DNA of 64,000 nucleotides. Source: an uncultured beta proteobacterium (GTDB taxonomy: Bacteria; Pseudomonadota; Gammaproteobacteria; Burkholderiales; Burkholderiaceae_C). The position numbers were made by a program, and so were the translations under genes. The notes under the pieces were generated by a model. The model was not told the DNA's origin. It worked only from the letters and a program-made list of their open reading frames with translations, and did no database searches. This document shows positions 21,022-30,980 of the stretch, in pieces (the stretch's first letter is position 1; every line of letters starts with the position of its first letter). The stretch covers positions 1-64,000 of the forward strand of contig CAIPZV010000028.1 in assembly GCA_903869595.1 (NCBI GenBank). The letters are read 5' to 3'.

Positions 21022-22514
21022 GCGCCCCTAAATTAGTGCATGGCTACGAAGTCGTCATCGGCTTTGAAACCCATGCCCAACTCTCCACGCAAAGTAAGAT
21101 TTTCAGCCGCGCGTCCATTGCGTTCGGTGCCGAGCCGAACACGCAAGCTTGCGCCGTGGACCTGGCCTTGCCGGGCACGCTGCCGGTGATGAACAAGGGC
21201 GCGGTCGAACGCGCAATTGAACTCGGGCTGGCGCTGGGTTCGCACATCGCCGAGCGCAGCGTGTTTGCGCGCAAAAATTATTTTTACCCCGACCTGCCCA
21301 AGGGCTACCAGATCAGCCAGTTTGAAATACCGGTGGTGCAAGGCGGCGCGGTGTCGTTCTTTTTGGGTGACGAGAAGAAGACCGTTCGGCTAGTGCGCGC
21401 GCATCTGGAAGAGGATGCGGGTAAATCGCTGCACGAGGATTTCATCGGTCAATCAGGCATCGACCTGAACCGCGCCGGTACGCCGCTGTTGGAAATCGTT
21501 ACCGAGCCCGATATGCGCTCCAGCGAAGAAGCCGTGGCCTACGCCAAAGAGTTGCACAAGATCGTGACTTGGATTGGCATTTGCGACGGCAATATGCAAG
21601 AAGGCAGTTTCCGCTGCGATGCGAACGTGTCGGTGCGCAAGCCCGGTGCGTCGCTGGGCACACGCCGTGAGATCAAAAACTTGAACAGCTTCAAGTTCAT
21701 GCAGCAGGCGATTGACTATGAAGTGCGTTGGCAGATCGAGCAGATCGAAGACGGCCACGCGATTCAACAAGCGACGGTGTTGTTCAACCCGGATACCGGC
21801 GAGACCCGAGCCATGCGCACCAAAGAAGATGCCGCCGATTACCGTTACTTCCCCGACCCGGATTTACCTCCGCTGGTGATTTCGCGCGAATGGGTGGAGC
21901 GCGTACGCAGTGAAATGGCCGAGCTGCCGCGCGTGATGGCCGAGCGCTTTGTCACGCAATACGGCTTGCCCGAATACGACGCCACGACGCTGACGCAAAG
22001 CAAAGCCATGGCGGCTTATTTTGAAGAAACGGCCAAGGCTTGCGGACAAGCGAAGTTGGCGAGTAACTGGATCATGGGTGAAGTTTCACGTCGCCTAAAT
22101 GCCAGCGAAATGACCTTCGAACAGACACCTGTGAGCGCCGCGCAACTGGCTGCTTTGATTGGTCGTATCACTGATAACACCATCAGCAACAACGCAGCGC
22201 GTCAGGTTTTTGACGCGTTGTGGACCTCGACTTCGAACGATGTAACAGTAGCCATTACAGGGGTTGGCGCAGTTGGTGCGGTGAGCGAGGTCGATGCCGT
22301 CATCGAGGCCAAAGGCCTTAGGCAAATGAACGACACCAGCGCCCTAGAAGCCATCATTGACGAGGTGCTGGCCGCCAATCCGAAAAACGTCGAAGAGTTC
22401 AGAGCCGGTAACGCCAAAGCCTTGAACGGTCTAGTTGGCCCCATCATGAAAGCCAGCAAGGGCAAGGCCAATCCGGCGCAAGTGAATGCATTGCTTCTCA
22501 AGAAGTTAGGGTGA
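21018..22514 (+). CDS. gatB: Asp-tRNA(Asn)/Glu-tRNA(Gln) amidotransferase subunit B
   Basis: tRNA-binding kinase subunit that activates the mischarged amino acid, 498 residues. It has the GatB N-terminal domain ([12 protein letters not shown], near 13-24), the conserved [16 protein letters not shown] and [13 protein letters not shown] segments, and the YqeY-like C-terminal helices. The start overlaps gatA by ATGA. No terminator is recognised before the following ATPase gene, only the inverted repeat at 22531-22571. Confidence 0.98.
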   Translation: MSAPKLVHGYEVVIGFETHAQLSTQSKIFSRASIAFGAEPNTQACAVDLALPGTLPVMNKGAVERAIELGLALGSHIAERSVFARKNYFYPDLPKGYQISQFEIPVVQGGAVSFFLGDEKKTVRLVRAHLEEDAGKSLHEDFIGQSGIDLNRAGTPLLEIVTEPDMRSSEEAVAYAKELHKIVTWIGICDGNMQEGSFRCDANVSVRKPGASLGTRREIKNLNSFKFMQQAIDYEVRWQIEQIEDGHAIQQATVLFNPDTGETRAMRTKEDAADYRYFPDPDLPPLVISREWVERVRSEMAELPRVMAERFVTQYGLPEYDATTLTQSKAMAAYFEETAKACGQAKLASNWIMGEVSRRLNASEMTFEQTPVSAAQLAALIGRITDNTISNNAARQVFDALWTSTSNDVTVAITGVGAVGAVSEVDAVIEAKGLRQMNDTSALEAIIDEVLAANPKNVEEFRAGNAKALNGLVGPIMKASKGKANPAQVNALLLKKLG

Positions 22515-22530
22515 AGAGGTTGAGTAATTA

Positions 22531-22571
22531 ATCCTTGCATTTTGAATATTTCATATTTAAAATGCAAGGAT
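22531..22571. repeat. 41-bp inverted repeat overlapping a start codon
   Basis: Outer arms of 13 bp pair perfectly (ATCCTTGCATTTT with AAAATGCAAGGAT), then one G/T mismatch, then five more pairs, with a 3-base centre. The repeat is AT-rich and its right end contains the first two bases of the ATPase ATG at 22570. It is not followed by a T-tract, so it is not a plain terminator. It may be an operator or an mRNA hairpin hiding the start of the AAA ATPase. Confidence 0.85.
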
Positions 22572-23730
22572 GTTTACACGCATCGCTCAACCATCCCTTA
22601 GCGCCCAACTGACTTGGAGTCCGGCGGTTGCCATTCTCGGGCCGCGCCAAATCGGCAAGACCACGCTGGCGCGCTCGCTCTTAAAAAGCCACAGCGACGC
22701 TGTTTATTTGGACTTGGAGTCACCCCAAGACCAGGCCCGGTTGGGCGAAGGGCCGCTATTTTTGCAAGCCCATGCAGATCAACTGATCATCCTTGACGAA
22801 GTGCAAAACGCACCCGGGCTTTTTTCAGTATTACGCGGAGAGATTGACCGCCTTCGTCGTCCAGGGCGCTTTGTGCTTTTGGGTTCGGCATCGTTTGAGT
22901 TGCTTCGCCAGTCCCAATCATTGGCCGGTCGCCTGAGCCTGATCGACATGTTTCCGCTGCTGGTCGATGAAGTGGGTTCCGATCAGCACACCCTGCAAAC
23001 ATTGTGGCTACGCGGAGGCTTTCCTCCCAGTTTCACCGCCGTGAACGAACAAGCCTCTTGGGCATGGCGCGAGGCGTTCATTCGCCACCTGCTGAACACC
23101 GATTTGCCTGCCCTCGGTTTGAACGTGGATGCGACCAGCCTTAGCCGCTTTTGGCGCATGCTCGCGCATGTGCATGGCCAACTCTTCAATGCGTCTGCCC
23201 TTGCCAATTCGCTGGATGTGAGTGCGCCCACGGTCACCCGCTGGCTTGACCACATGGTGGGGGCGCTTCTGGTGAGAAGGCTCGAACCGTTTCACGCCAA
23301 CTTGGGCAAGCGCTTGGTCAAGTCCCACAAGGTTTATGTGCGCGACAGCGGTCTGCTGCACAGCTTGCTTGGCCTGACCAGCGTCGCCGACTTGCAAGGC
23401 CACCCCATGACCGGCGCTTCATGGGAAGGCTTTGTCATGGATCACATTGCTGCACAACTGCCCGCCGGGGCCTTCATGTCGTTTTACAGAACGGCAGCAG
23501 GGGCTGAGCTCGATGTAGTGGTCGAATCAGGCCAACACATCATCGCCTTTGAAATCAAATTCAGCGTTGCGCCCAAAGTGAGTAAAGGTTTTTGGCAATC
23601 ACTCAAGGACATACAGCCTCACAAAACCTATATCGTTGCACCAGTACAGCAACGCTGGCCGTTTGCCGAGGGTGTGGAGGTTATTCCTGTGGGTGATATT
23701 GCCAGCGTTTTTGCTACCCCACTACGGTGA
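22570..23730 (+). CDS. AAA_14 / DUF4143 ATPase
   Basis: Orphan ATPase of 386 residues. Walker A is GPRQIGKTT (24-32) and Walker B LIILDE (72-77), with a sensor-like LLGSASFELLR. The C-terminal DUF4143 region includes a winged-helix-like section and a PD-(D/E)XK-like pattern, Asp315 then Glu328-Ile-Lys330. The family is very common, often laterally transferred, and its biological role is not settled. It sits between gatB and the sulfate transport operon with no functional link to either. No usual Shine-Dalgarno is free, as the start lies in the inverted repeat. Confidence 0.85.
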   Translation: MFTRIAQPSLSAQLTWSPAVAILGPRQIGKTTLARSLLKSHSDAVYLDLESPQDQARLGEGPLFLQAHADQLIILDEVQNAPGLFSVLRGEIDRLRRPGRFVLLGSASFELLRQSQSLAGRLSLIDMFPLLVDEVGSDQHTLQTLWLRGGFPPSFTAVNEQASWAWREAFIRHLLNTDLPALGLNVDATSLSRFWRMLAHVHGQLFNASALANSLDVSAPTVTRWLDHMVGALLVRRLEPFHANLGKRLVKSHKVYVRDSGLLHSLLGLTSVADLQGHPMTGASWEGFVMDHIAAQLPAGAFMSFYRTAAGAELDVVVESGQHIIAFEIKFSVAPKVSKGFWQSLKDIQPHKTYIVAPVQQRWPFAEGVEVIPVGDIASVFATPLR

Positions 23731-23741
23731 TCCCGCAGGTC

Positions 23742-24839
23742 TTAAGCCAGAAACACCCGCCCCCCGCGCGGCCGCAACTGCACCAGGTCGGCCTCGCGCA
23801 GCGGCATGGCGGCAAATTCTTGCAAGCCCAGATGCACTTCCAGCACTTCGCCCTGGGGCAGGATGGATGCGTCCTGCGGGCTAATTTCCAGGCGCACCAG
23901 CGGGCCTGCTGCCAGCACGCGCAGCACCTGGCCTGCTATCCAACCGGTCGCATCGCCCGCGCCGGGCGTGGCGGCAGGGCGCAGCTCCAGTTCGTAGGGC
24001 CGTACAAAGGCATAGCCCGCTTGTTGCGCAGCGGCCTGCCGTAATTCGGGGCAGGCAATGCGCGCCTGGCCTTGACCAATGCGCAAGCTGCCATCTTCGA
24101 TTTGCCCTTGCAAACGGTTGACCTGGCCCAAAAAGCTAAACACAAACGGGCTGGCGGGTTGCTCCCACACCGTTTGCGGCGTGCCTACCTGCTCTATGCG
24201 GCCGTGGTTCATCAGCACCACGCGGTCCGACACTTCGAGGGCCTCTTCCTGGTCGTGGGTCACAAACACGCTGCTAACCTGCAGCTCATCATGCAAGCGG
24301 CGCAACCAGCGGCGCAGCTCTTTGCGCACTTTGGCATCGAGTGCGCCGAAAGGTTCATCGAGCAATAAGACCTGCGGCTCTACCGCCAGCGCACGGGCCA
24401 AGGCAATGCGTTGGCGCTGCCCGCCCGAGAGTTGCGCCGGGAAGCGGTCACCCAGCCAATCGAGTTGCACCAGATCTAGCAACTGGTGCACTTTGTCTTT
24501 GATCTGCGCCTCCGTGGGGCGGCTGGCGCGCGGGCGCATGCGCAGGCCAAAGGCGACGTTGTCAAACACCGTCATGTGGCGGAACAAGGCGTAGTGCTGG
24601 AACACAAAACCCACGTTGCGCTCGCGCGGATGCACGGCGGTGGCATCGACTCCGGAAAAATAAATGCTGCCGGCATCGGCGCTTTCCAAGCCAGCAATGA
24701 TGCGCAGCAAAGTCGTTTTGCCGCAGCCCGAAGGCCCGAGCAAAGCGACCAGTTCGCCCGATGCAATCTCTAGGCTGACATCGTCCAAGGCTTGGAAATT
24801 GCCAAATTGCTTGCTGACATGTTCAATGGAAATGCTCAT
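23742..24839 (-). CDS. cysA: Sulfate/thiosulfate ABC transporter ATP-binding protein
   Basis: ATPase of the sulfate importer, 365 residues. Walker A GPSGCGKT (35-42), signature LSGGQRQR, Walker [12 protein letters not shown], and a C-terminal TOBE-like regulatory domain. Last gene of the sbp-cysT-cysW-cysA set, 12 bp after cysW. The protein couples ATP hydrolysis to uptake through CysT/CysW. Confidence 0.95.
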   Translation of the reverse strand: MSISIEHVSKQFGNFQALDDVSLEIASGELVALLGPSGCGKTTLLRIIAGLESADAGSIYFSGVDATAVHPRERNVGFVFQHYALFRHMTVFDNVAFGLRMRPRASRPTEAQIKDKVHQLLDLVQLDWLGDRFPAQLSGGQRQRIALARALAVEPQVLLLDEPFGALDAKVRKELRRWLRRLHDELQVSSVFVTHDQEEALEVSDRVVLMNHGRIEQVGTPQTVWEQPASPFVFSFLGQVNRLQGQIEDGSLRIGQGQARIACPELRQAAAQQAGYAFVRPYELELRPAATPGAGDATGWIAGQVLRVLAAGPLVRLEISPQDASILPQGEVLEVHLGLQEFAAMPLREADLVQLRPRGGRVFLA

Positions 24840-24851
24840 AAGAAGGTGGCC

Positions 24852-25742
24852 TTAAGGGCTGACAGGACGCTCGGGGGAAAGGCTTTGGGCGGCGCTTTGC
24901 TGGCGCTCAAATTTCCACTCCGCCAGGCTTTTGATGACCAGGGTCACCAGCGCCAAGAGGGTGAGCAAGGTAGCCACGGCAAAGGCCGCGACCGATTGGT
25001 ATTCGTTGTACAAAATCTCAATATGCAAGGGCATGGTATTGGTTTGCCCGCGTATATGCCCGGACACTACCGACACCGCGCCAAACTCACCCATGGCGCG
25101 GGCGTTGCACAAAATCACGCCATAAATCAAAGCCCAGCGGATGTTGGGCAAGGTCACGTACCAAAACGTTTGCCAACCCGTGGCGCCCAGCACGATACTG
25201 GCTTGTTCCTCGTCGGTACCTTGCGATTGCATCAAGGGCAACAACTCGCGCGCCACGAAGGGGAAGGTCACAAAAGTCGTAGCGAGCACCATGCCCGGCA
25301 GCGCAAAAATGATTTTGATGTCGTGCGCCATCAACCAAGGGCCGAACCAACCATGTGCGCCAAACATCAACACATAGACCAAACCGGCCACCACTGGCGA
25401 CACGGAGAAAGGCAAATCGATCAAGGTGGTGAGCGCGGACTTGCCGGGAAATTCAAACTTGGCAATCGCCCATGCCGCCGACACGCCAAACACCAAATTG
25501 CAAGGCACAGCCACCACCGCAACCAACAGCGTCAGGCCAATCGCGCTCATTGCCTCGGGGTCGGCCAAAGCGCTGAGATAGCCGTCCAGACCTTTACGAA
25601 AAGCCTCGACAAACACGGCGGCCAAAGGGAGCAAGAGGAACAAAAACACGAAAGCCAGGGCCAGCGTCAGCAGCGCCCAGCGCACCCACGTGGGCTCGGC
25701 TCGCGCCGCGTGCTTGGCCGGGTGGCGGGCCTGCCCGCTCAC
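24852..25742 (-). CDS. cysW: Sulfate ABC transporter permease CysW
   Basis: Inner-membrane permease, 296 residues, with six membrane segments and the EAA-type loop [24 protein letters not shown] start it at a GTG (25740-25742) whose last two bases and the next base form the TGA stop of cysT, a 4-bp overlap. The frame is open further upstream but lacks any methionine before the mature membrane part and overlaps cysT. Confidence 0.92.
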   Translation of the reverse strand: MSGQARHPAKHAARAEPTWVRWALLTLALAFVFLFLLLPLAAVFVEAFRKGLDGYLSALADPEAMSAIGLTLLVAVVAVPCNLVFGVSAAWAIAKFEFPGKSALTTLIDLPFSVSPVVAGLVYVLMFGAHGWFGPWLMAHDIKIIFALPGMVLATTFVTFPFVARELLPLMQSQGTDEEQASIVLGATGWQTFWYVTLPNIRWALIYGVILCNARAMGEFGAVSVVSGHIRGQTNTMPLHIEILYNEYQSVAAFAVATLLTLLALVTLVIKSLAEWKFERQQSAAQSLSPERPVSP

Positions 25743-26614
25743 GAAGATGCTCCCAGGCGCTGGCGTTGCCAGGTTTGCAAGGCGTTGATGACAAACAACA
25801 TCGCAAAGGAAGCCACCAACAGAACAGAGGCCACGGCGGTGGCGCCAGCGTAGTCGTACTGCTCTAGCTTGCCGATGATGATGAGTGGCGTGATCTCCGA
25901 CACCATGGGCATATTGCCTGCGATAAAAATCACCGAGCCGTATTCGCCCACGCCTCTTGCAAAGGCCATGGCAAAACCGGTTAACAAAGCGGGTGCAATC
26001 GTTGGAAAAATCACATGCGCAAAGCTTTGCCATGGCGTAGCGCCCAGGCACATGGCGGCCTCTTCCAACTCTTGTTCGCAATCTTCCAAAACCGGTTGCA
26101 CGGTGCGCACTACAAAAGGCAGGCCAATAAAGGTGAGGGCAATCACCACGCCGTTGGGATTAAAAGCCAGGGCAATGCCATAGGGCTCGAGCAGGCTGCC
26201 AACCCAACCGTTGCTTGCCAGCAATGCGGTCAGTGAAATACCCGCCACCGCCGTGGGCAGTGCAAAGGGCAAATCCACCAAAGCGTCGATCAACTTTTTG
26301 CCGAAAAAATCATAGCGCACCAACACCCAGGCGATGACCAAGCCAAACACCGTATTGATCAGGGCAGCAATCAAGGAAGCGCCAAAGGTTAAGCGGTAGG
26401 AAGCCATTACGCGCGGACTGCTGACGGCGGAAACAAATTGCTGCCAGTCGAGCGTCAGCGTTTTGGCGAACAAGCCCGACAAAGGGATGAGCACAATAAT
26501 GCTCAGGTAAAACAGCGTGAAGGCCAGTGTGAGCTTAAAGCCTGGCAGCACGCGCAGGCTTTTACCGCGCCCAGCGGCGGAGACTGCCGGCGTGCCAGCC
26601 GCTAAGGTTTGCAT
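25739..26614 (-). CDS. cysT: Sulfate ABC transporter permease CysT
   Basis: Partner permease of CysW, 291 residues, six membrane segments, with the EAA loop [23 protein letters not shown]. The ATG of [12 protein letters not shown] is chosen; an upstream start at 26665 would run into the sulfate-binding protein gene. It lies 10 bp after the sbp stop and overlaps cysW by 4 bp. Confidence 0.93.
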   Translation of the reverse strand: MQTLAAGTPAVSAAGRGKSLRVLPGFKLTLAFTLFYLSIIVLIPLSGLFAKTLTLDWQQFVSAVSSPRVMASYRLTFGASLIAALINTVFGLVIAWVLVRYDFFGKKLIDALVDLPFALPTAVAGISLTALLASNGWVGSLLEPYGIALAFNPNGVVIALTFIGLPFVVRTVQPVLEDCEQELEEAAMCLGATPWQSFAHVIFPTIAPALLTGFAMAFARGVGEYGSVIFIAGNMPMVSEITPLIIIGKLEQYDYAGATAVASVLLVASFAMLFVINALQTWQRQRLGASS

Positions 26615-26624
26615 ACGGTGGGGG

Positions 26625-27626
26625 TTACTTGACGGTGTATAGCCGGTCAAACTGACCGCCGTCATTGAAATGCACTTTTTGCGCTTCAGCCGCGCTGCCG
26701 AAATAGTCTTCCACGGTAAACAGCGCGATAGGCTTAAACGTAGTGGCGTATTTTTTTAGGATGGCGGGGTTGCTCGGACGGATCGCGTGTTGCGCTGCGA
26801 TTTCCTGCCCCTCGTCGGAATACAAAAAATTCAGATAGGCTTTGGCAGCGTCTTGCGTACCTTTCTTCGCTACCGTGCGTTCCACCACAGCGACTGGGTT
26901 TTCAGCGACGATAGAAGCGCTAGGGTGTATCGCATCGACCTTGCCCGCACCGAACTCGCGGTCCACCGATACCACTTCTGATTCAAAGGTGATCAGCACG
27001 TCGCCCAGGTTGCGCTGCAAAAAGATGGTGGTCGCATCGCGCCCTCCTTTGGCCAGCACAGGCACGTTTTTATAAAGCTTGGCCACAAATTCAGCCGCTT
27101 GGGCATCGGTGCCGCCGCGCTTGCGTACCTGGCCCCAGGCCGCAAGATAGGCCATGCGCCCATTGCCACCGGTTTTAGGGTTGACAACGACCACCTGAAT
27201 GCCCGGGCGGATCAAGTCGTCCCAATCTTTGATGCCTTTAGGGTTTTTTTCGCGCACCAAAAACAGCATGGTCGAGCTGGTGGGCGCTGCGTTATGGGCA
27301 AAGCGCCGGGTCCAGTCTTTGGCCACTACGCCATTGGTCGCCAAAAATTCGACGTCGGTAGAGGTATTCATCGTCACCACATCGGCTTCCAGTCCATCGT
27401 TCACCGCCCGCGCCTGTGCGCTGGAGCCGCCGTGGGCCTGGTCTACGCGAATATCTTTGCCAGTACTTTTCTTGTACTGGGCCACAAAGGCGGTGTTGAT
27501 GTCTTTATAGAACTCGCGTGCTACGTCGTAAGAGGCATTGAGCAAAACGGTTTGCGCTAAGCCTAGATGGCAAAAAGTGGCAGCAAGGATGGATACGAGT
27601 GATGAGCGGAAGTTACGCAGTGACAT
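26625..27626 (-). CDS. sbp: Periplasmic sulfate-binding protein
   Basis: Extracytoplasmic solute receptor of the sulfate importer, 333 residues with a signal peptide ending near CHLGLA-Q. Family hallmarks are LNASYDVAREFYKDIN, AHGGSSAQARAV, and NPKTGGNGRMAYLAAWG near the ligand. First gene of the transporter operon and 54 bp after cysN, so the whole cys block may be co-transcribed. A diverged paralogue lies at 30981-32021. Confidence 0.94.
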   Translation of the reverse strand: MSLRNFRSSLVSILAATFCHLGLAQTVLLNASYDVAREFYKDINTAFVAQYKKSTGKDIRVDQAHGGSSAQARAVNDGLEADVVTMNTSTDVEFLATNGVVAKDWTRRFAHNAAPTSSTMLFLVREKNPKGIKDWDDLIRPGIQVVVVNPKTGGNGRMAYLAAWGQVRKRGGTDAQAAEFVAKLYKNVPVLAKGGRDATTIFLQRNLGDVLITFESEVVSVDREFGAGKVDAIHPSASIVAENPVAVVERTVAKKGTQDAAKAYLNFLYSDEGQEIAAQHAIRPSNPAILKKYATTFKPIALFTVEDYFGSAAEAQKVHFNDGGQFDRLYTVK

Positions 27627-27680
27627 TGTTTTTCTCGCTAAGAGTTTAGCCTTGAAAGGCGCATAGAGGCAGGGAATCGA

Positions 27681-28973
27681 TTATTGCACCAGGGCTGCAC
27701 CGGCGGTGGCGTGGCTGCTCACGTCCACGAGTATCAAAGCGCCCAATGTGCGCGATTGTTCAAAGGGCAATGTCAGCAAAGGCTCCTGCAATTGCAAGCG
27801 GATGCTGCCTATTTCGTTCACCGCCAAACTATCGGCCGGCTCTTGTTCTAGTGTGTGAATATTGCGGCGATGCGCGATGTGCGCTACTTTGGCTTTGATC
27901 CAGCGGTGGCCATGCAGCGCCCAATAAGTGCGTCCGGGCACTAGCGGCTCCTCATCCATCCAGGCCAGCGTCACTTGCAATTGTTTAGTGTCATTGGCAG
28001 CTAAAGCCTCTTCCACCACGCTATCGCCACGGGACAAATCCACTTCTCTGTCCAAAATAATGCCTGCGCTGGCACCCGCAGTCACGGTACCCGGATTGCG
28101 CGCCGCATCCAGCACTGCGCTAACACGCGCACTTTGCCCGCCGGGGAAAAGGCGCACTTGCAGTCCTACGCGCAGTTGCCCGGAGCCTACACGCCCCCAA
28201 AATATGCGGCGCCCTTGTTCGGTAACGCCACTGTCATGCTGTTTTTCCACCCATTGCACTGCAAAGCTCAAAGGCAAGTGCGCATCCGTGGGCGTGGCAG
28301 GTAAGCCCTCTAGCAGCTCTAGTAAACCCGGCCCCTTGTAATGCGGCCAGGCTACGCAATCGGGCGCGCCCGATTGCACAATGCCCCAGCCTTTGAGCGC
28401 CGACACTGGCACCATCGCTGCAATCGTGATGCCCGCTTGCGCCGCAAAACTGCGCAGGGCCTGGCTGATGTTGTCAAAGGCGCGCGCAGGGTCGGCCACC
28501 GCATCGAGTTTATTCACCGCAAAAACAATGCTCGGCACACGCAACAGTTGCACCAACTGTGCGTGGCGCCGGGTTTGCGGCAATAGCGTCAGTTGCGGGT
28601 TCTCCCAATCGAGTTTGAGTGCATCGACCAAAAGCACCGCCGCATCCGCCGTGGACGCAGCCGTCACCATATTACGGGTGTATTGCTCATGGCCGGGCGT
28701 GTCGCCAATGATGAACTTGCGCTGCGGTGTTTGAAAGTAGCGATAAGCCACATCAATGGTGATGCCTTGCTCGCGCTCGGCGCTCAAGCCATCGGTGAGC
28801 AATGCTAAATCGGTCTCGCCGGCGCGCTGCACGCCAGCTAACTGGTCTTGCAGTACCGATTTGCTGTCTACCAGCAGGCGGCCTATCAAAGTGCTCTTAC
28901 CGTCGTCCACCGAGCCGCAGGTAATAAAACGCAAGGGCGCCAGGCCCTGGGTAATGTGCTCCGGTAATTGCAT
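27681..28973 (-). CDS. cysN: Sulfate adenylyltransferase large subunit (GTPase)
   Basis: GTP-hydrolysing subunit of ATP sulfurylase, 430 residues. The P-loop GSVDDGKS is at 20-27, DTPGHEQYTRNM and NKLD follow, then the EF-Tu-like barrel domains. It has no fused APS kinase domain, consistent with reduction through APS by CysH. The ATG overlaps the TGA of cysD by one base (TGATG), so the two subunits are translationally coupled. Confidence 0.96.
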   Translation of the reverse strand: MQLPEHITQGLAPLRFITCGSVDDGKSTLIGRLLVDSKSVLQDQLAGVQRAGETDLALLTDGLSAEREQGITIDVAYRYFQTPQRKFIIGDTPGHEQYTRNMVTAASTADAAVLLVDALKLDWENPQLTLLPQTRRHAQLVQLLRVPSIVFAVNKLDAVADPARAFDNISQALRSFAAQAGITIAAMVPVSALKGWGIVQSGAPDCVAWPHYKGPGLLELLEGLPATPTDAHLPLSFAVQWVEKQHDSGVTEQGRRIFWGRVGSGQLRVGLQVRLFPGGQSARVSAVLDAARNPGTVTAGASAGIILDREVDLSRGDSVVEEALAANDTKQLQVTLAWMDEEPLVPGRTYWALHGHRWIKAKVAHIAHRRNIHTLEQEPADSLAVNEIGSIRLQLQEPLLTLPFEQSRTLGALILVDVSSHATAGAALVQ

Positions 28974-29923
28974 CAGAAATACCCTTCTTTCTTGCGCCGC
29001 TCCATGGAAGCGTCCGAGGTTTTATCGTCCATGCGCGTGGCGCCGCGTTCGCTGATATCGCTGGCGATGGTCTCTTCAATGACCTGCTCTGCATTGGCCG
29101 CCGTGCTGGCCACCGGGCAGGTGCAAGTAATGTCGCCAACGGTGCGAAAACGCACGGTGCGGGTTTGCACAGTCTCGTTTGCAGCCGGCGGGGTTAAATC
29201 GGTCACCGGCACCAGCAAGCCCCTGCGCTCTACCACCTGGCGTTGATGGGCGTAGTAAATCGAGGGCAGCGCAATCTGTTCACGGCTGATGTACTGCCAC
29301 ACGTCCAACTCGGTCCAATTGGAAATCGGGAACACACGAAAGTGCTCGCCCTTGCGCAAGCGGGTATTAAACAAATTCCACAACTCGGGCCGCTGCGATT
29401 TGGGCTGCCATTGGCCAAAAGCGTCGCGGTGGCTGAAGATGCGCTCTTTGGCACGCGCCTTCTCCTCGTCGCGTCGCGCACCGCCGATCAAGGCGTCAAA
29501 GCCAAATTCTTCAATCGCTTCGAGCAAGGTCACCGACTGGTGCGCATTGCGACTTTCGCCCGCATGCGCCAAGCGCACGGTGCCACGCCGCATCGAATCT
29601 TCCACCGAGCGCACGATCAGCTGCGCGCCCAACTCCTCTGCGCGGTGGTCGCGAAACTGGGTGACTTCGGGAAAATTGTGCCCCGTATCAATCATCAGCA
29701 AGGGGTAGGGTAGCCGCCCTTTGCCACTGCCCGCATCCTTGCCACCAAAGGCTTTTTCAGCGCACTTGAGCAATACCAAAGAGTCTTTACCGCCGGAAAA
29801 CAAAAGAGTCGGGCGCTCAAAGCTAGCCGCCACTTCGCGCAAGATGAAGATGGTTTCCTCTTCCAATGCATCGAGTTGCGCATTGCTGAGAGACTGCAAT
29901 TCCTGTTGGTTGATAGCATTCAT
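28973..29923 (-). CDS. cysD: Sulfate adenylyltransferase small subunit
   Basis: Catalytic subunit making APS from sulfate and ATP, 316 residues. The PP-loop SGGKDS is at 43-48, followed by DTGHNFPEV and the C-terminal block RYQ-like ERRGLLVPVTDL and RFRTVGDITCTCPV. The ATG of MNAINQQEL is chosen; it overlaps the cysH stop by 4 bp. The order cysH-cysD-cysN is typical for beta-proteobacteria. Confidence 0.97.
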   Translation of the reverse strand: MNAINQQELQSLSNAQLDALEEETIFILREVAASFERPTLLFSGGKDSLVLLKCAEKAFGGKDAGSGKGRLPYPLLMIDTGHNFPEVTQFRDHRAEELGAQLIVRSVEDSMRRGTVRLAHAGESRNAHQSVTLLEAIEEFGFDALIGGARRDEEKARAKERIFSHRDAFGQWQPKSQRPELWNLFNTRLRKGEHFRVFPISNWTELDVWQYISREQIALPSIYYAHQRQVVERRGLLVPVTDLTPPAANETVQTRTVRFRTVGDITCTCPVASTAANAEQVIEETIASDISERGATRMDDKTSDASMERRKKEGYF

Positions 29924-30678
29924 GTGCTGGACTCCTTGACGTGTAAACCGCACTCTTTGGCGTTTTCAGATTCCCACCACCAGCGCCCGGCGCGAAAGTC
30001 TTCACCGTCGCTGATTGCGCGTGTGCAGGGGGCGCAGCCGATGCTGGGCATAAAGTCGTCATGCAAGGGGTTGTAGTCCAGGCCATGCAATTGGATGTAG
30101 TGCCATACATCGCCCCACGTCCAATCGGCCAAGGGGTTGCACTTGACTAAGCCGCCTTGCGCCACTTCGCTGGTATCGAGCAGCAGCACTTGGGCGCGCG
30201 CTTCGGATTGCTCTTGGCGCAGTCCGGTCACCCAGGCTTTTTGCCCTTGCAAGGCTTTGCGCAGCGGCTCCATCTTGCGGATGCGGCAGCAGGTTTTGCG
30301 CAGCGACAGGCTGCGGTACATCGCATCCTCGCCATTAGCGCGTACAAAACCCAGGACGGCATCGGTATCGGGGCGAATCACCTGAATGGGTACCACCGCC
30401 CGCGCCCGCACACGTTCCAACAGTTGCAGGGTCTCTTGGTGCAAGGCGCCGGTTTCCAAAACAAAGGCCGGAATGTTCAAACCAAGGCTACGGATTAAGT
30501 CACTGATCACTACATCTTCGGCGCCCAGGCTAGAGGCTTGGGTGAGGGGTTGGTAGTGCGCGGCTGCGTCACGCAAGGCTTGCTCCGTCGCCGTCAATTT
30601 TTCATTAAACCGATCGCTTGCATGGGCATAGCGCTGCGGCGCAGAGCTGCGCTGGTGAATAGAAATTTCGCTATGCAT
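29920..30678 (-). CDS. cysH: Adenylylsulfate (APS) reductase
   Basis: Reduces APS to sulfite, 252 residues. The four iron-sulfur cysteines of the APS-type enzyme are present: Cys130-Cys131 (RKTCCRIRK) and Cys215-x2-Cys218 (GCAPC), along with the C-terminal catalytic ECGLH (Cys243). PAPS-type enzymes lack the two pairs. I use the ATG of MHSEISIHQ; a TTG 42 bases upstream is possible. No sulfite reductase (cysI) gene is next to it in this window. Confidence 0.93.
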   Translation of the reverse strand: MHSEISIHQRSSAPQRYAHASDRFNEKLTATEQALRDAAAHYQPLTQASSLGAEDVVISDLIRSLGLNIPAFVLETGALHQETLQLLERVRARAVVPIQVIRPDTDAVLGFVRANGEDAMYRSLSLRKTCCRIRKMEPLRKALQGQKAWVTGLRQEQSEARAQVLLLDTSEVAQGGLVKCNPLADWTWGDVWHYIQLHGLDYNPLHDDFMPSIGCAPCTRAISDGEDFRAGRWWWESENAKECGLHVKESST

Positions 30679-30980
30679 AAAGGCCCATCCGAACGCTTCG
30701 ACTTGTTTTTGGAAGCGCAATTTTCATCGCATGGCCTTAGATTACAAACGATTGAATTCTTATTTTTATATACCGCATAAGCTAAGAGTTATTCAGCTAT
30801 ATCGCGGTTTGATGGCACGGTTTTGGCAGCGCCTCAGGCCGCAGTAGCGTCCAATATATTCACGCTGGTATTGAGCTTATTCCTCTTTGCTTATGCCTAT
30901 AAGAACATGCCTAATTAATCGTTTGAATTTTGCTTTGCTGCGCTAACAATTTGCGCTTCAAACTTTTTTGGAGCCATGCC
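30679..30980. promoter_or_regulatory. Divergent cys promoter region with candidate CysB-type sites
   Basis: A 302-bp AT-rich gap between cysH (minus) and a second sulfate-binding protein (plus). It contains two inverted repeats with identical arms CTTAT and ATAAG, at 30759-30781 (13-bp spacer) and 30890-30903 (4-bp spacer), each nearer to one of the two genes. CysB is the usual regulator of these genes in proteobacteria; assigning the repeats to it is inference. Confidence 0.45.

Noticed and set aside
22531..22571. Inverted repeat as gatB terminator
   Set aside because: No T-tract follows and the right arm runs into the next start codon.
24792..25853. 353-codon open frame on the plus strand opposite cysA/cysW
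   Set aside because: Shadow of the transporter genes, no signal or motif.
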